Assembly: GCA_012961845.1 (NCBI GenBank)
Contig: DTYO01000188.1
Coordinates: 1 to 14,975, forward strand
Source of the DNA: Thermodesulfobacteriaceae bacterium
GTDB lineage: Bacteria; Desulfobacterota; Dissulfuribacteria; Dissulfuribacterales; UBA3076
Reading direction: 5' to 3'
DNA length: 14,975 nucleotides
Below, piece by piece: positions 1 through 6,808 of the stretch (positions within the stretch are counted from its first letter, which is position 1; every line of letters begins with the position of its first letter). A model generated the notes under the pieces. It was given only the letters and a program-made list of their open reading frames with translations, did no database searches and was not told where the DNA came from. Both the position numbers and the translations under genes were made by a program.

Positions 1-41
1 GATTCACCCAGAAGGTACTTTCAAAACTGCCGGAAATGTTC
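1..41 (+). repeat. direct repeat, copy 1
   Basis: Positions 1-41 match 583-623 in all but 4 positions, starting with GATTCACCCA and ending with TGCCGGAAATGTTC. Copy 1 is at the window edge, so its true left end cannot be seen. Confidence 0.8.
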
Positions 42-497
42 GGCCACTATCGCCCCACTTTATTTTTCGTCCTGAACCAGATTTATTATTAACAAAATAC
101 TTGTTTTTCCCCATCTTTTCCAAAATAGTTTTTCATTTGAGACTTTTTAAAAAGATCTGCATCTTGCAGATAAACCGGACAAAAAAAGGACTCGAAAGGA
201 CAAACCATTATTTTTTTATTTTTTCAAATAGAAGTTTTTCGTAATGAAATACTTTTATCGGTGGGACGCAACCCCCTGCATCTGCTCACAGAGTGTTGCA
301 GATACAAATAAAAATAATCCTGGAAAATCGTGAAAAGAGCAGGAAAAGATACAAAAAATTATCCTAAATGTTTCTGGAAGCATTTTTGAGGCAGGAAGGC
401 GACTCATAAAGATCAAGGGATGAATGGCCTGCCTTGTTTTTCAATGGATCCGGTTGCTGAACCGAACATATTAAATTATTGTCTGAACCATCTACCT

Positions 498-650
498 GAA
501 CCCAGATTATGCACTTCAATTGTCAGATAAAATGATTTTTAAAATAATTACACAAAATTAGGCACTTAAGGCCATATTTTCCGATTCACCCAAAAGGTGC
601 TTTCAATACTGCCGGAAATGTTCAACAGTTGCAGTGCATAATCCGGGTTA
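498..650. mobile_element. 153-bp segment flanked by 25-bp inverted repeats (MITE-like)
   Basis: 498-522 and the reverse complement of 626-650 agree at about 22 of 25 positions; the shared core is GATTATGCACT. Short internal length with no ORF and terminal inverted repeats is the form of a MITE or of abutted insertion-sequence ends. No target-site duplication was identified, so this is a structural call only. Confidence 0.4.
583..623 (+). repeat. direct repeat, copy 2
   Basis: Second copy of the repeat at 1-41. It lies inside the segment bounded by the inverted repeats at 498-522 and 626-650, so it may be the interior end of a small element. Confidence 0.8.
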
Positions 651-759
651 AATATCCTGGTTGGATTGCAGCGCAACCGGCGACGGGCCATCATGGAAAC
701 TGGAACCGGCATAATCATCTTTCTGAAATACATTTGCGGCATAACCCGCCATAAATCTC

Positions 760-990
760 ATGATGACACAGTGTTTTATCTGCAAGAATAAAACCGTTTT
801 TACTGTAAAACTCAATGGCAGATCCTGCTGCAAGGAGTGCGCTGAGAAGGCAAAAGACAATTTTATTCTTCTTTGCGGAATCTCCGGCCATTATAGATCT
901 GTTCCAAGGGATGAAAGGAGCATCGCCCTGGTTGCGCATGCACTCAATGTTACCGTAAGGGGTTCGTTATTAAAGCATGGCCCACCATAA
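760..990 (+). CDS. small zinc-ribbon-like hypothetical protein
   Basis: 76 aa. Two Cys pairs, C5-x2-C8 and C24-x2-C27 (with an extra C23), spaced about 15 residues apart around a short beta-rich stretch, look like a treble-clef or zinc-ribbon metal site; C39 is a further Cys. No Shine-Dalgarno is evident before ATG 760 or 763, and an in-frame stop lies just upstream, so the start is limited to these two. The protein is not recognised. The reading frame breaks off at a TAA followed by short plus-strand ORFs in other frames, so it may be a remnant of a longer gene. Minus-strand ORFs over the same bases have no domain-like features. Confidence 0.45.
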   Translation: MMTQCFICKNKTVFTVKLNGRSCCKECAEKAKDNFILLCGISGHYRSVPRDERSIALVAHALNVTVRGSLLKHGPP

Positions 991-998
991 TCACAATC

Positions 999-1190
999 AT
1001 GACCGGCTGCAAATGGTGCTCCGTTCGCCTGTCCGTTGACAGTCTATATAAACTCGGCCAAGTGGCTCCGCCGAAGACATATCAGGTTATCATTGAGAGG
1101 CTTGAGACGGAAAAACTTGATGAGCTGATTCTGAAATTCTCAAGAGAAGATTATAGCAATTTCCCTCCGGCAGTTGAAGAAATAGTGTAA
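999..1190 (+). pseudogene. short helical ORF, possible fragment of a broken gene
   Basis: 63 aa with no visible ribosome binding site. Its second half (about residues 27-63) is a charged helical segment ending FPPAVEEIV. This segment resembles the ORF just downstream in the same frame, which ends in a similar Pro-x2-x-EI pattern after a II-x2-L-x2-EK helix. A third frame across 977-1039 encodes a His-rich start (MAHHNHNHDRLQ). The three frames together suggest a frameshifted, decaying gene rather than three separate genes. Function unknown. Confidence 0.3.
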
Positions 1191-1196
1191 AAAGAA

Positions 1197-1391
1197 ATGT
1201 CCCACATGTCGGTCTCGGCCCTGATTTCATCATCATCCTTTCTTTCACAGGAGGACTTTGGGAAGATAATAAAGAATCTTTCAAAAGAAAAAGTAAAAGA
1301 AATGTGTGAACACTTGAGGCAGGAAAAAGACCTTGAGAAATATCCCGGCTGGCTTACAGAAATATCCCGGGAATTTTGTTCAAGAAATTGA
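1197..1391 (+). pseudogene. short helical ORF related to the preceding ORF
   Basis: 64 aa, in the same frame as 999-1190 and separated from it by a single TAA and two codons. Residues ~19-60 (EDFGKIIKNLSKEKVKEMCE and following) look like a diverged second copy of the helical unit in the upstream ORF. Either the TAA interrupts a two-repeat protein, or these are two tiny duplicated genes. No strong ribosome binding site and no recognised family. Confidence 0.3.
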
Positions 1392-1439
1392 TGCAGCAGC
1401 GGCGGTAATTCCAGCAGGATCGCATGAATATTGAGTAAC

Positions 1440-1574
1440 CTATTTCACTCCTTCAACAATGGATTCCTTAACCAGCAGATTTTCCCGTCCATCATGGAAA
1501 TACAGACAGTAATAATCGATTCCTGCTCCGGCCAGAACCCGTATTCTGCCACCATCATGAAGATCTAATGTCAA
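1440..1574 (-). CDS. possible 44-aa ORF (TTG start) or gene remnant
   Basis: The minus strand from TTG 1574 to TAG 1440 reads LDLHDGGRIRVLAGAGIDYY and continues to ESIVEGVK. Its composition is protein-like, with two similar HDG-x-R turns. The frame stays open upstream only to a TGA near 1613 and offers no ATG or GTG, so it is either a TTG-started micro-protein or the truncated tail of a gene. Not recognised. Confidence 0.3.
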   Translation of the reverse strand: MTLDLHDGGRIRVLAGAGIDYYCLYFHDGRENLLVKESIVEGVK

Positions 1575-1621
1575 TTGACCTAAATTACAGCAGGTTACAT
1601 AAAATATGGTGCGTCAGAAAC

Positions 1622-1637
1622 TGCACCAAAAGGTGCA
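1622..1637. promoter_or_regulatory. perfect 16-bp palindrome TGCACCAAAAGGTGCA
   Basis: Two 6-bp arms around AAAA. It could be an operator. The half-sites resemble NtrC sites (TGCAC/GTGCA), but the spacing is one base shorter than the usual 17-bp arrangement. No clear gene starts beside it. Confidence 0.35.
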
Positions 1638-1701
1638 ACGAATTCAAATAAAAGTGTGCGGCATTTGAAGCGCAAGGAGTTCGCTGCTTCACCAAAGCTG
1701 C

Positions 1702-1768
1702 TGTATTGTGAAGTAGTTGAACTACCTAAAGTACGTCTGCACCACTCCGCCCTGCATCTTCAGCAAAC
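1702..1768 (+). repeat. dispersed repeat, degenerate copy D
   Basis: Aligns with the repeat at 5107-5217. Shared blocks are TGTA-Y-TGTG, AAAGTAC, CTCCGCC-Y-TG and ATCT. It abuts the 3' end of the amidohydrolase-like gene. Confidence 0.5.
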
Positions 1769-1780
1769 CAGCGCACCGAA

Positions 1781-2443
1781 TTATCCGGGTTCAGTCTTGC
1801 TGCCGGTTTTACCAGCGCCGATGACCGGCTGCCTGTTTTTTTCCGTTTGCCTTTGTATGGAATTGAAGCCCTTCCAGACAAGTCGGATGATTTCAACCGC
1901 AAAATCGATTTCATCCTTACGGAATCCTGAAAAACCGTCCCTGGATTCAACAAAGATCTCAATGCCTGCGTAAACGTAGCTGTCTGATCGCCACACGCAT
2001 TCGGGGATGATTGTGTGACAGATGTTCAGTTCTTCAGTGTTTTCAGTGTATTCATTTCTGCCTGCGATGAAATAGAGATCAAGGCGCGAGCTGTCACTGT
2101 TCACCCTGTCAATTGCAGAAAGAAGCCGCCTGTTCCTGGTGTAGATTTCTGCGGCCAATCCCTCCTCAATATGGCCCACGTGAAGATCCATGACAAGTCC
2201 GTATTTTTTCTTGAGTTGCCGGTGAATCTGAAGATAAAGTTCATTGTGATAGGTATTGTAGAAAAACTTTCGGTTTCTGAAGGACTGGGGCCGGGCCAGC
2301 CCTTGTGCGATTTCAATGACTTTCAAGTCTGGTATTGAACCGGTCTCCCCGAGGGCCAGGACGGCAGCTCTGCCGAAAGGGAGCTCCTCATGGTGCACGC
2401 CGACTATGAGAGCAGCTCCAACACTTTTTTTCAACCCGTCCAT
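1781..2443 (-). CDS. zinc-dependent amidohydrolase / M14-peptidase-like protein
   Basis: 220 aa. The N-terminal GVHHEELPFG (residues 15-24) has the G-x-H-x2-E shape of zinc-binding motifs in the AstE/AspA branch of M14. Residues 62-88 have a YHNELY helix followed by MDLH, which resembles N-formylglutamate amidohydrolase (PF05013). A further acidic strand, YAGIEIFVE (158-166), could supply the catalytic Glu. It probably hydrolyses an acyl-amino acid or peptide bond, with substrate unknown. ATG 2443 overlaps the feoC-like stop by 13 bases, implying translational coupling as the last feo operon gene. An enzyme like this in a Feo operon is unusual. The low-complexity C-terminal tail lies next to repeat copy D and may have been altered by it. 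Confidence 0.7.
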   Translation of the reverse strand: MDGLKKSVGAALIVGVHHEELPFGRAAVLALGETGSIPDLKVIEIAQGLARPQSFRNRKFFYNTYHNELYLQIHRQLKKKYGLVMDLHVGHIEEGLAAEIYTRNRRLLSAIDRVNSDSSRLDLYFIAGRNEYTENTEELNICHTIIPECVWRSDSYVYAGIEIFVESRDGFSGFRKDEIDFAVEIIRLVWKGFNSIQRQTEKNRQPVIGAGKTGSKTEPG

Positions 2444-2655
2444 TCATAGAACTCTATGGAGGCAGGGTCGCATTTGCAGCAGGCATTCCGGCACGCAGCA
2501 TCTCCTTTATGACGTTTCACCTTCCCTTTTTTGATCCATAATTCAAGCATGGGTTCAATTACATCTTTATCCAGCCTGAAGTGGTTGAGGATATCAATCA
2601 ACGGAACCAGTTTTCTCTTCTGAAGATATTGCCTGAGTGCGATCGGGTCTGCCAT
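2431..2655 (-). CDS. feoC: FeoC-like winged-helix protein with Cys cluster
   Basis: 74 aa. Residues 1-50 fit the small winged helix of FeoC (PF09012). A C-terminal cluster C55-x3-C59-C60-x-C62 matches the place where FeoC proteins hold an Fe-S cluster. In other bacteria FeoC binds or stabilises FeoB, and a DNA-binding role has also been proposed. ATG 2655 follows a strong AGGAGG with 8-base spacing. An in-frame ATG at 2715 also has AGGAG at 5 bases and would add 20 residues containing C-x4-C-x2-C (PCQGAFCLFC). It lies 100 bases downstream of feoB in the same operon. Confidence 0.85.
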   Translation of the reverse strand: MADPIALRQYLQKRKLVPLIDILNHFRLDKDVIEPMLELWIKKGKVKRHKGDAACRNACCKCDPASIEFYEWTG

Positions 2656-2755
2656 GATAATGTCCTCCTTCCTGCAGAAAAGGCAGAAAGCGCCCTGGCA
2701 AGGACCTGTTGCCATGACCACTCCTGCCGCCGCGTGAAGTATTTATTGACAGGAC

Positions 2756-5092
2756 TTAAGCCCGCATCCCCGCCGGGCCTGTCTCTGTTACTTCAGGTGC
2801 GATTTTGACCTTTCCGTTGTTCCCTGCGGCATACAGCACTATCACCAGCCCCAGGAAAAGCCCCGCTGCTATCCCGATCCATGTAAGGGAAGTACCCGGA
2901 TGCATGGAGAATGTAGCTGCTTGATAGTAAATGGTCGCCGTACACCAAGCTAAAAAGGTGGTCCACAGGCCGGAGAATGCCGTCCATTTAAGATTGGTTT
3001 CCCTGTAAACGGCCGCTATTGCCGCGCAGCATGGGAAATAGAGGAGCACGAAGAGCAGGTATGCGAACGCCGCAGCTGTTGTCCCGAAAAGGGTGACCAT
3101 GGATCCGAAGGTGGCTTTTTCAACCTCGAGTTCTTCAGCAGCAACCTCAATGTCTGAAACATCAATTTGAATTCCCAGAGGATCCAGAAGGCTCCCTGCA
3201 ACACCTTTCAGGTTTTCAGGAATAGTGACAAAAGCCTCCTTTACGGATTCCAGAAGGCTGAACTCTGATTCATCCTCTGCAGGTACCTCGGCGCTTTTGT
3301 CCATGGCATAAAGAGAGTTGAGAGTCCCCACCACTGCTTCCTTTGCGAAAATTCCGGTAAAGAGCCCTACGGTGGCAGGCCAGTTTTCTTCTGAAACACC
3401 GATGGAAGAGAAGGCTGGCGAGATCGACCTGCCGACAGATGCCAGCACTGAATTGGGAGAGTCCTCGTTGCCGAATGTGCCGTCTGTACCCAGAGAGTTG
3501 CAAAACGCCAGCACCATAATAACCGGAACCAGTATCTTCCCGGCCCGGAACATGAAAGTCTGGAGCCTATCATAGGCCCTGAGGAGTACGGATTTGACAG
3601 TGGGCAGGTGATACGGCGGGAGCTCCATGACAAAGGGCGTAATCTCTCCTTTCAGGATGGTGTTTTTCAGCACGAGGCCGGTCAGAACAGCTGCACCTAT
3701 GCCGATGAGGTAGAGAAGGAAAACCAAGTTCTGTCCGCCGGTGGGGAAAAAGGCCGCTGCAAATAGGGCATAGACAGGCAGCCTGGCGCCGCACGACATA
3801 AACGGATTCATCATAATGGTAAGGGTTCTGTCTCTTTCATTTTCAAGGGTGCGGGTTGCCATGATTGCGGGAACGTTACAGCCGAATCCTACAAGCATTG
3901 GTATAAAGGATTTGCCGGGCAGTCCAATGAACCTCATGAACCGATCCATTACAAAGGCGGCCCTGGCCATGTAGCCCGAATCTTCCAGGAAGGAAAGACA
4001 CAGGAACATAAATCCGATTGGGGGAATGAAGGTGGCCATGGTCTGGATCCCACCGCCGAGTCCGTCTGCTAGTACGGTAGTCACCCACTGGGGAGCATGA
4101 ATACTCAAGAGGACTTTCCTGAAACCGTCAACAAAGACCGCTCCTGCAAAGATATCGAAAAAGTCGATGAAGGCCCCGCCGATGTTGATTGTGATCATGA
4201 ACATAATGTACATGGCCAGTAGGAAAATAGGTATGCCTACGACCCTGTTCAAAACCACTCTGTCTATCCTGTCGGAAAGGGTCTCACTAACCTGTCCCTT
4301 CCTGTCCACTGTATCTTCGGTAAGTTCAGCAATAAAGCCATATCTTGCAGAGGCTATGAGGATGTCACATTCCTCTTCCAGTTTACTCTCAACCTGCCGT
4401 CTCAGTTTTTCCCCAAGGTTCCAGGCAGTGGCATCCACCATATTCCGGACGTCATGGTCATCTTCCAAGATCTTTAATGCAAGCCATCCGGTTGAGATAT
4501 TTTTGCGGGTGGTGTTGTCATCGAGAACGGCCTTCAATTCCTTCACCGCCTCCATTATTTCTGCAGGATACACGAGGTCGTGTGCAGGTATCGGTTTACG
4601 GTAAACGGCGCTTCGAATTTCGTCCTTCAGGATGTCGATGCCTGTACCCTTTGATGCCACTACCGGGACGACGGGACAGCCGATCTTTTCTGAAAGGGCC
4701 TCCACGTCGATCTTTAATCCCTTTTCCTCCGCCACATCTATCATGTTGAGAGCTATTAGGAGGGGCGTCTCCATTTCCACGAGCTGAGTTGACAGGTAGA
4801 GATTTCTCTCAATATTGGAGGCATCCACAATATTTACAATCAGATCTGCCTCTCCGGAAAGTACAAAATCCCTTGCCACCTTTTCATCAATTGAGGCGGC
4901 TGACAGAGAATATATGCCGGGCGTATCTATGACCTCAAACTCGAATTTCCCATGTCTGTAATAACCGACCTTGCGGTCTACAGTCACTCCAGGCCAGTTG
5001 CCTACACGCTGCTTAGCCCCTGTCAGAGCGTTAAACAAGGTAGTCTTTCCGCAGTTGGGATTGCCGACTATCCCGATCTTGTAGTCACTCAT
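2756..5092 (-). CDS. feoB: FeoB ferrous iron transporter
   Basis: 778 aa, the full family length. The N-terminal G domain shows G1 GNPNCGKT (10-17), G3 DTPG (56-59) and G4 NMID (116-119). A helical GDI-like region and two gate-type membrane bundles follow, with the signature blocks GFGCNVPAIMATRTLE and MNPFMSCGARLPVYA. It imports Fe(II) across the inner membrane, with GTP hydrolysis in the cytoplasmic domain. ATG 5092 is chosen because AAGGAG sits 7 bases upstream and the protein then opens directly on the G domain. The longer TTG-started reading frame to 5155 runs into a dispersed repeat. The 170-base gap to feoA contains that repeat. The candidate iron box and promoter at 5794-5849 should serve the whole operon. 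Confidence 0.97.
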   Translation of the reverse strand: MSDYKIGIVGNPNCGKTTLFNALTGAKQRVGNWPGVTVDRKVGYYRHGKFEFEVIDTPGIYSLSAASIDEKVARDFVLSGEADLIVNIVDASNIERNLYLSTQLVEMETPLLIALNMIDVAEEKGLKIDVEALSEKIGCPVVPVVASKGTGIDILKDEIRSAVYRKPIPAHDLVYPAEIMEAVKELKAVLDDNTTRKNISTGWLALKILEDDHDVRNMVDATAWNLGEKLRRQVESKLEEECDILIASARYGFIAELTEDTVDRKGQVSETLSDRIDRVVLNRVVGIPIFLLAMYIMFMITINIGGAFIDFFDIFAGAVFVDGFRKVLLSIHAPQWVTTVLADGLGGGIQTMATFIPPIGFMFLCLSFLEDSGYMARAAFVMDRFMRFIGLPGKSFIPMLVGFGCNVPAIMATRTLENERDRTLTIMMNPFMSCGARLPVYALFAAAFFPTGGQNLVFLLYLIGIGAAVLTGLVLKNTILKGEITPFVMELPPYHLPTVKSVLLRAYDRLQTFMFRAGKILVPVIMVLAFCNSLGTDGTFGNEDSPNSVLASVGRSISPAFSSIGVSEENWPATVGLFTGIFAKEAVVGTLNSLYAMDKSAEVPAEDESEFSLLESVKEAFVTIPENLKGVAGSLLDPLGIQIDVSDIEVAAEELEVEKATFGSMVTLFGTTAAAFAYLLFVLLYFPCCAAIAAVYRETNLKWTAFSGLWTTFLAWCTATIYYQAATFSMHPGTSLTWIGIAAGLFLGLVIVLYAAGNNGKVKIAPEVTETGPAGMRA

Positions 5093-5106
5093 TATCAAAC
5101 TCCTTC

Positions 5107-5217
5107 GTATCTGCTTACAGGGCGTGACACATGTACTGTGTTGTCGGGAATTCAAAGTACATGGAGTACGCCTTCACGCCCTCCGCCTTGTATCTGCTGC
5201 ACCCTTTAAGCAGATAC
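5107..5217 (+). repeat. dispersed repeat, copy A, with perfect 10-bp terminal inverted repeats
   Basis: The ends GTATCTGCTT (5107-5116) and AAGCAGATAC (5208-5217) are exact reverse complements. Related copies are at 14776-14879 (same strand), about 9846-9926 (opposite strand) and about 1702-1768. It lies inside the feo operon between feoA and feoB, so it would be transcribed and could fold. It has the size and form of a MITE or long REP-like element. Confidence 0.75.
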
Positions 5218-5262
5218 AAATCAGCAAGTTATGCCAAATGTATACTATTGACCCGTGAGTAG

Positions 5263-5496
5263 TTACAGTCCTTCCACCAAAACCGTTCTGGCCTCGTCTT
5301 TTCTGAGACTCAGATTGTAATCCCTTATGCATATCTCCACAGGGTCACCCATGGGCGCCACTCTGGTAACCGTGAATGTCGTGTTCGGAACGAGTCCCAT
5401 GGACATCAGCCTCTGCTTGTATTCTTTGAAGCCGCTGACATACCCGGCTACCCTTCCCCTGCTGCCAGTAGTCAAATCTGCAAGATTTTTCTTCAT
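5263..5496 (-). CDS. feoA: FeoA protein (second in operon)
   Basis: 77 aa, a single SH3-like FeoA domain (PF04023). It carries the family signature YKQRLMSMGLVPN (26-38) and then RVAPMGDPVEI (45-55), ending in LRKDEARTVLVE. FeoA is a small cytoplasmic partner needed for FeoB function. ATG 5496 is preceded by AGGGAG lying in the last codons of the upstream feoA, whose stop is only 5 bases away, so the two are probably translationally coupled. Its C-terminal half is closely similar to the FeoA domain fused to the divergent DtxR regulator (6476-6689), which suggests recent shared ancestry. Confidence 0.96.
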   Translation of the reverse strand: MKKNLADLTTGSRGRVAGYVSGFKEYKQRLMSMGLVPNTTFTVTRVAPMGDPVEICIRDYNLSLRKDEARTVLVEGL

Positions 5497-5501
5497 CAGA
5501 T

Positions 5502-5768
5502 CTACTCCCTTTTCACAAGTATTTTCTGGGACATCCCTCCTCCGAGACCGTATTTCCGGCCGTCTCTCGAAATAATTACGGCCCCTTTCTCCTGCCTCTG
5601 TTCAACCGTGACAATATCCCCTACGCTGATTCCCATGCTCATCAGACGTTCCTGCAGGTTGCTGCCAGGCCTGATAAAAACTATTGTCACCTTTTCGCCT
5701 GGCGATGTCATTGAAAGCGGAAACGATTGTGGTGCCGTTACTGTTTTGTCATTCGTAGAGCAGGTCAT
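5502..5768 (-). CDS. feoA: FeoA protein (first in operon)
   Basis: 88 aa with one FeoA domain after a ~20-residue N-terminal tail. The signature LQERLMSMGISVGDIVTVEQ (38-57) is followed by the distinctive GLGGGMSQKILV near the C-terminus. This GGGM form differs from the second FeoA but recurs in the first domain of the triple-FeoA protein at 11590-12360. ATG 5768 has AGGAG 6 bases upstream. It is the promoter-proximal gene of the feo operon, and the candidate DtxR-type box lies 26 bases upstream of its start codon. Two distinct FeoA paralogues ahead of feoB are common in anaerobes. Confidence 0.95.
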   Translation of the reverse strand: MTCSTNDKTVTAPQSFPLSMTSPGEKVTIVFIRPGSNLQERLMSMGISVGDIVTVEQRQEKGAVIISRDGRKYGLGGGMSQKILVKRE

Positions 5769-5793
5769 TCAGATACTCCTGGCACAAAAATAG

Positions 5794-5807
5794 TTAGCTG
5801 GACCTAA
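5794..5807. promoter_or_regulatory. candidate DtxR-type iron box at the feo promoter
   Basis: TTAGCTGGACCTAA, a 14-bp inverted repeat with TTAG/CTAA ends. It lies about 7-20 bases downstream of the predicted feo start, a position suited to repression. Matching sites are at 6720-6733 and 11477-11490. Binding by the adjacent DtxR-family protein is inferred. Confidence 0.65.
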
Positions 5808-5820
5808 GCAATTATTTTGG

Positions 5821-5849
5821 TTTGTAAACTGTTTTTTCAGACATGTCAA
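5821..5849 (-). promoter_or_regulatory. predicted sigma-70 promoter of the feo operon
   Basis: On the minus strand, TTGACA (5849-5844), a 17-base spacer and TACAAA (5826-5821). The -35 is perfect and the -10 matches 4 of 6. The predicted start is near 5814. Confidence 0.55.
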
Positions 5850-5858
5850 TGAAATAAT

Positions 5859-5872
5859 TTAGGGATACCCAA
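5859..5872. promoter_or_regulatory. weaker second iron-box-like site
   Basis: TTAGGGATACCCAA has the TTAGG..CC..AA layout but a changed outer base and centre. It lies between the -35 elements of the two divergent promoters, about 10 bases from each, so it could mediate autoregulation of the regulator gene. Confidence 0.35.
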
Positions 5873-5881
5873 ACAATGGCA

Positions 5882-5910
5882 TTGACACAAAAAAACAGAT
5901 CTGCTATAGA
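5882..5910 (+). promoter_or_regulatory. predicted sigma-70 promoter of the DtxR-family gene
   Basis: TTGACA (5882-5887), a 17-base spacer and TATAGA (5905-5910). A GAGAGG ribosome binding site follows at 5921-5926, 10 bases before ATG 5937. Confidence 0.6.
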
Positions 5911-5936
5911 GGGGGCATTAGAGAGGTGTACAGTGA

Positions 5937-6689
5937 ATGACTGATACCATGGCACTGACCGAGAGCCTCGAAGACTATCTTGAGGCCATATATCTCATCA
6001 TACGGGAAAAAAAGGCTGTAAGGGCAAAGGACATAGCCCAGAGGCTAAGCGTAAGCAATGCATCCGTCACAGGTGCGTTGCGTGCCCTTGCAAAGCGCAA
6101 GTTTCTCAATTATTCGCCGTATGATGTGATAACCTTTACGCCTGAAGGGGAAAAGGTGGCCAGAGAGGTAGCGAGAAGGCACGAAGTCCTCCGGGATTTT
6201 CTTGTCAAGGTTCTGGCCGTAGAATATCAGCAGGCAGATGAGGCCGCATGTAAGCTGGAACACGGGATTTCACCAGATATTATAAACAGATTCGTCCAGT
6301 TCGTAGAATTTATCGAGATATGTCCTTTAGGTGGTGAAAAACTCATAGACGGGTTCCGCCGACACATGAAGTGTGGTGCCGGTAAGGGGAAGTGCGACGT
6401 ATGCCTCGACATTGTCAGGGAACATATTGACAGTGACTCGGAAGGTCCGGAGGCAGTAAAAAAAAACTCTTTAGCCTTCCTGAAGGAAGGAGAGAAAACA
6501 GTGATTCGGAAGATAAGGGCCAAAGGGGCGCTCAGGAAGCGACTTCTCGAGATGGGGCTCACACCCGGGGCAATGGTGGAGGTGGAAAGGATCGCTCCCA
6601 TGGGTGATCCTGTAGAGGTCAAGGTCAGGGGATATCATATTTCTCTGAGGAGGGATGAAGTTCAGAAAGTGGAGGTTGACATGAAATAA
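5937..6689 (+). CDS. DtxR/IdeR-family metal-dependent regulator with C-terminal FeoA domain
   Basis: 250 aa. Residues ~8-70 form the winged helix (EDYLEAIYLI, then AKDIAQRLSVSNASVTGALR). Residues 80-125 hold the metal-sensing and dimer region: H82-E83, and C105-x2-E108-H109, which matches the Cys-x2-Glu-His primary metal site of DtxR. Residues 180-248 are a complete FeoA/SH3-like domain (LRKRLLEMGLTPG, then RIAPMGDPVEV). Between them is an unusual Cys insert (C129, C146, C153, C156) that could bind Zn or Fe-S. It is divergent from feoAAB, with iron-box-like palindromes in the shared gap and ahead of the next gene. It probably represses iron-uptake genes when Fe(II) is bound. MntR-like Mn sensing is possible, but the Cys ligand and the context favour iron. 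Confidence 0.93.
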   Translation: MTDTMALTESLEDYLEAIYLIIREKKAVRAKDIAQRLSVSNASVTGALRALAKRKFLNYSPYDVITFTPEGEKVAREVARRHEVLRDFLVKVLAVEYQQADEAACKLEHGISPDIINRFVQFVEFIEICPLGGEKLIDGFRRHMKCGAGKGKCDVCLDIVREHIDSDSEGPEAVKKNSLAFLKEGEKTVIRKIRAKGALRKRLLEMGLTPGAMVEVERIAPMGDPVEVKVRGYHISLRRDEVQKVEVDMK

Positions 6690-6719
6690 CAGGTCAGGCA
6701 GTTTTTTTGGAAAATAAAG

Positions 6720-6733
6720 TTAGCTCGCCCTAA
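6720..6733. promoter_or_regulatory. candidate DtxR-type iron box before the porin gene
   Basis: TTAGCTCGCCCTAA, 76 bases upstream of the porin ATG, shares TTAGC and CCTAA with the feo box. A TATATT that could be a -10 lies just downstream at 6735-6740, so a bound repressor would cover the core promoter. No good -35 is seen. Confidence 0.6.
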
Positions 6734-6808
6734 ATATATTCTATGTCATTAAATGATCATTGTCTCAGATTAAAAACATCCAATCTGATAGTTGAGGAGG
6801 AATGAAAA

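Larger units (their letters stand above)
1..759. other. AT-rich non-coding region rich in short repeats
   Basis: No convincing gene is visible. The stretch contains a ~41-bp direct repeat (1-41 and 583-623), an imperfect 25-bp inverted repeat (498-522 and 626-650), a perfect 7-bp hairpin (155-161 with 165-171, 3-nt loop) and another ATCTGC/GCAGAT hairpin (280-285 with 298-303). A 7-bp stem at 389-395/428-434 is followed by a T-run and could be a terminator for something upstream of the window, though its loop is long. The look is that of an intergenic region built from mobile-element debris. Confidence 0.6.
1392..1780. other. intergenic region with palindrome, repeat copy and a tiny ORF
   Basis: Between the plus-strand ORF remnants and the end of the feo operon. 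It holds a possible 44-codon minus ORF (1440-1574), a perfect palindrome (1622-1637) and a degenerate dispersed-repeat copy (about 1702-1768). The plus-strand reading frame across 1656-1973 is a shadow of the real minus-strand gene. Confidence 0.6.

Noticed and set aside
1622..1637. Assignment of the palindrome as an NtrC site
   Set aside because: Spacing is one base short and no sigma-54 promoter or gene start was found next to it.
1656..1973. 105-aa plus ORF antisense to the amidohydrolase-like gene
   Set aside because: It is a shadow of the minus-strand gene and has low-complexity, Ser/Pro-rich composition.
5093..5155. Longer FeoB start (TTG 5155) adding 21 residues
   Set aside because: The extension is encoded by the dispersed repeat, while ATG 5092 has AAGGAG at 7 bases and opens on the G domain.
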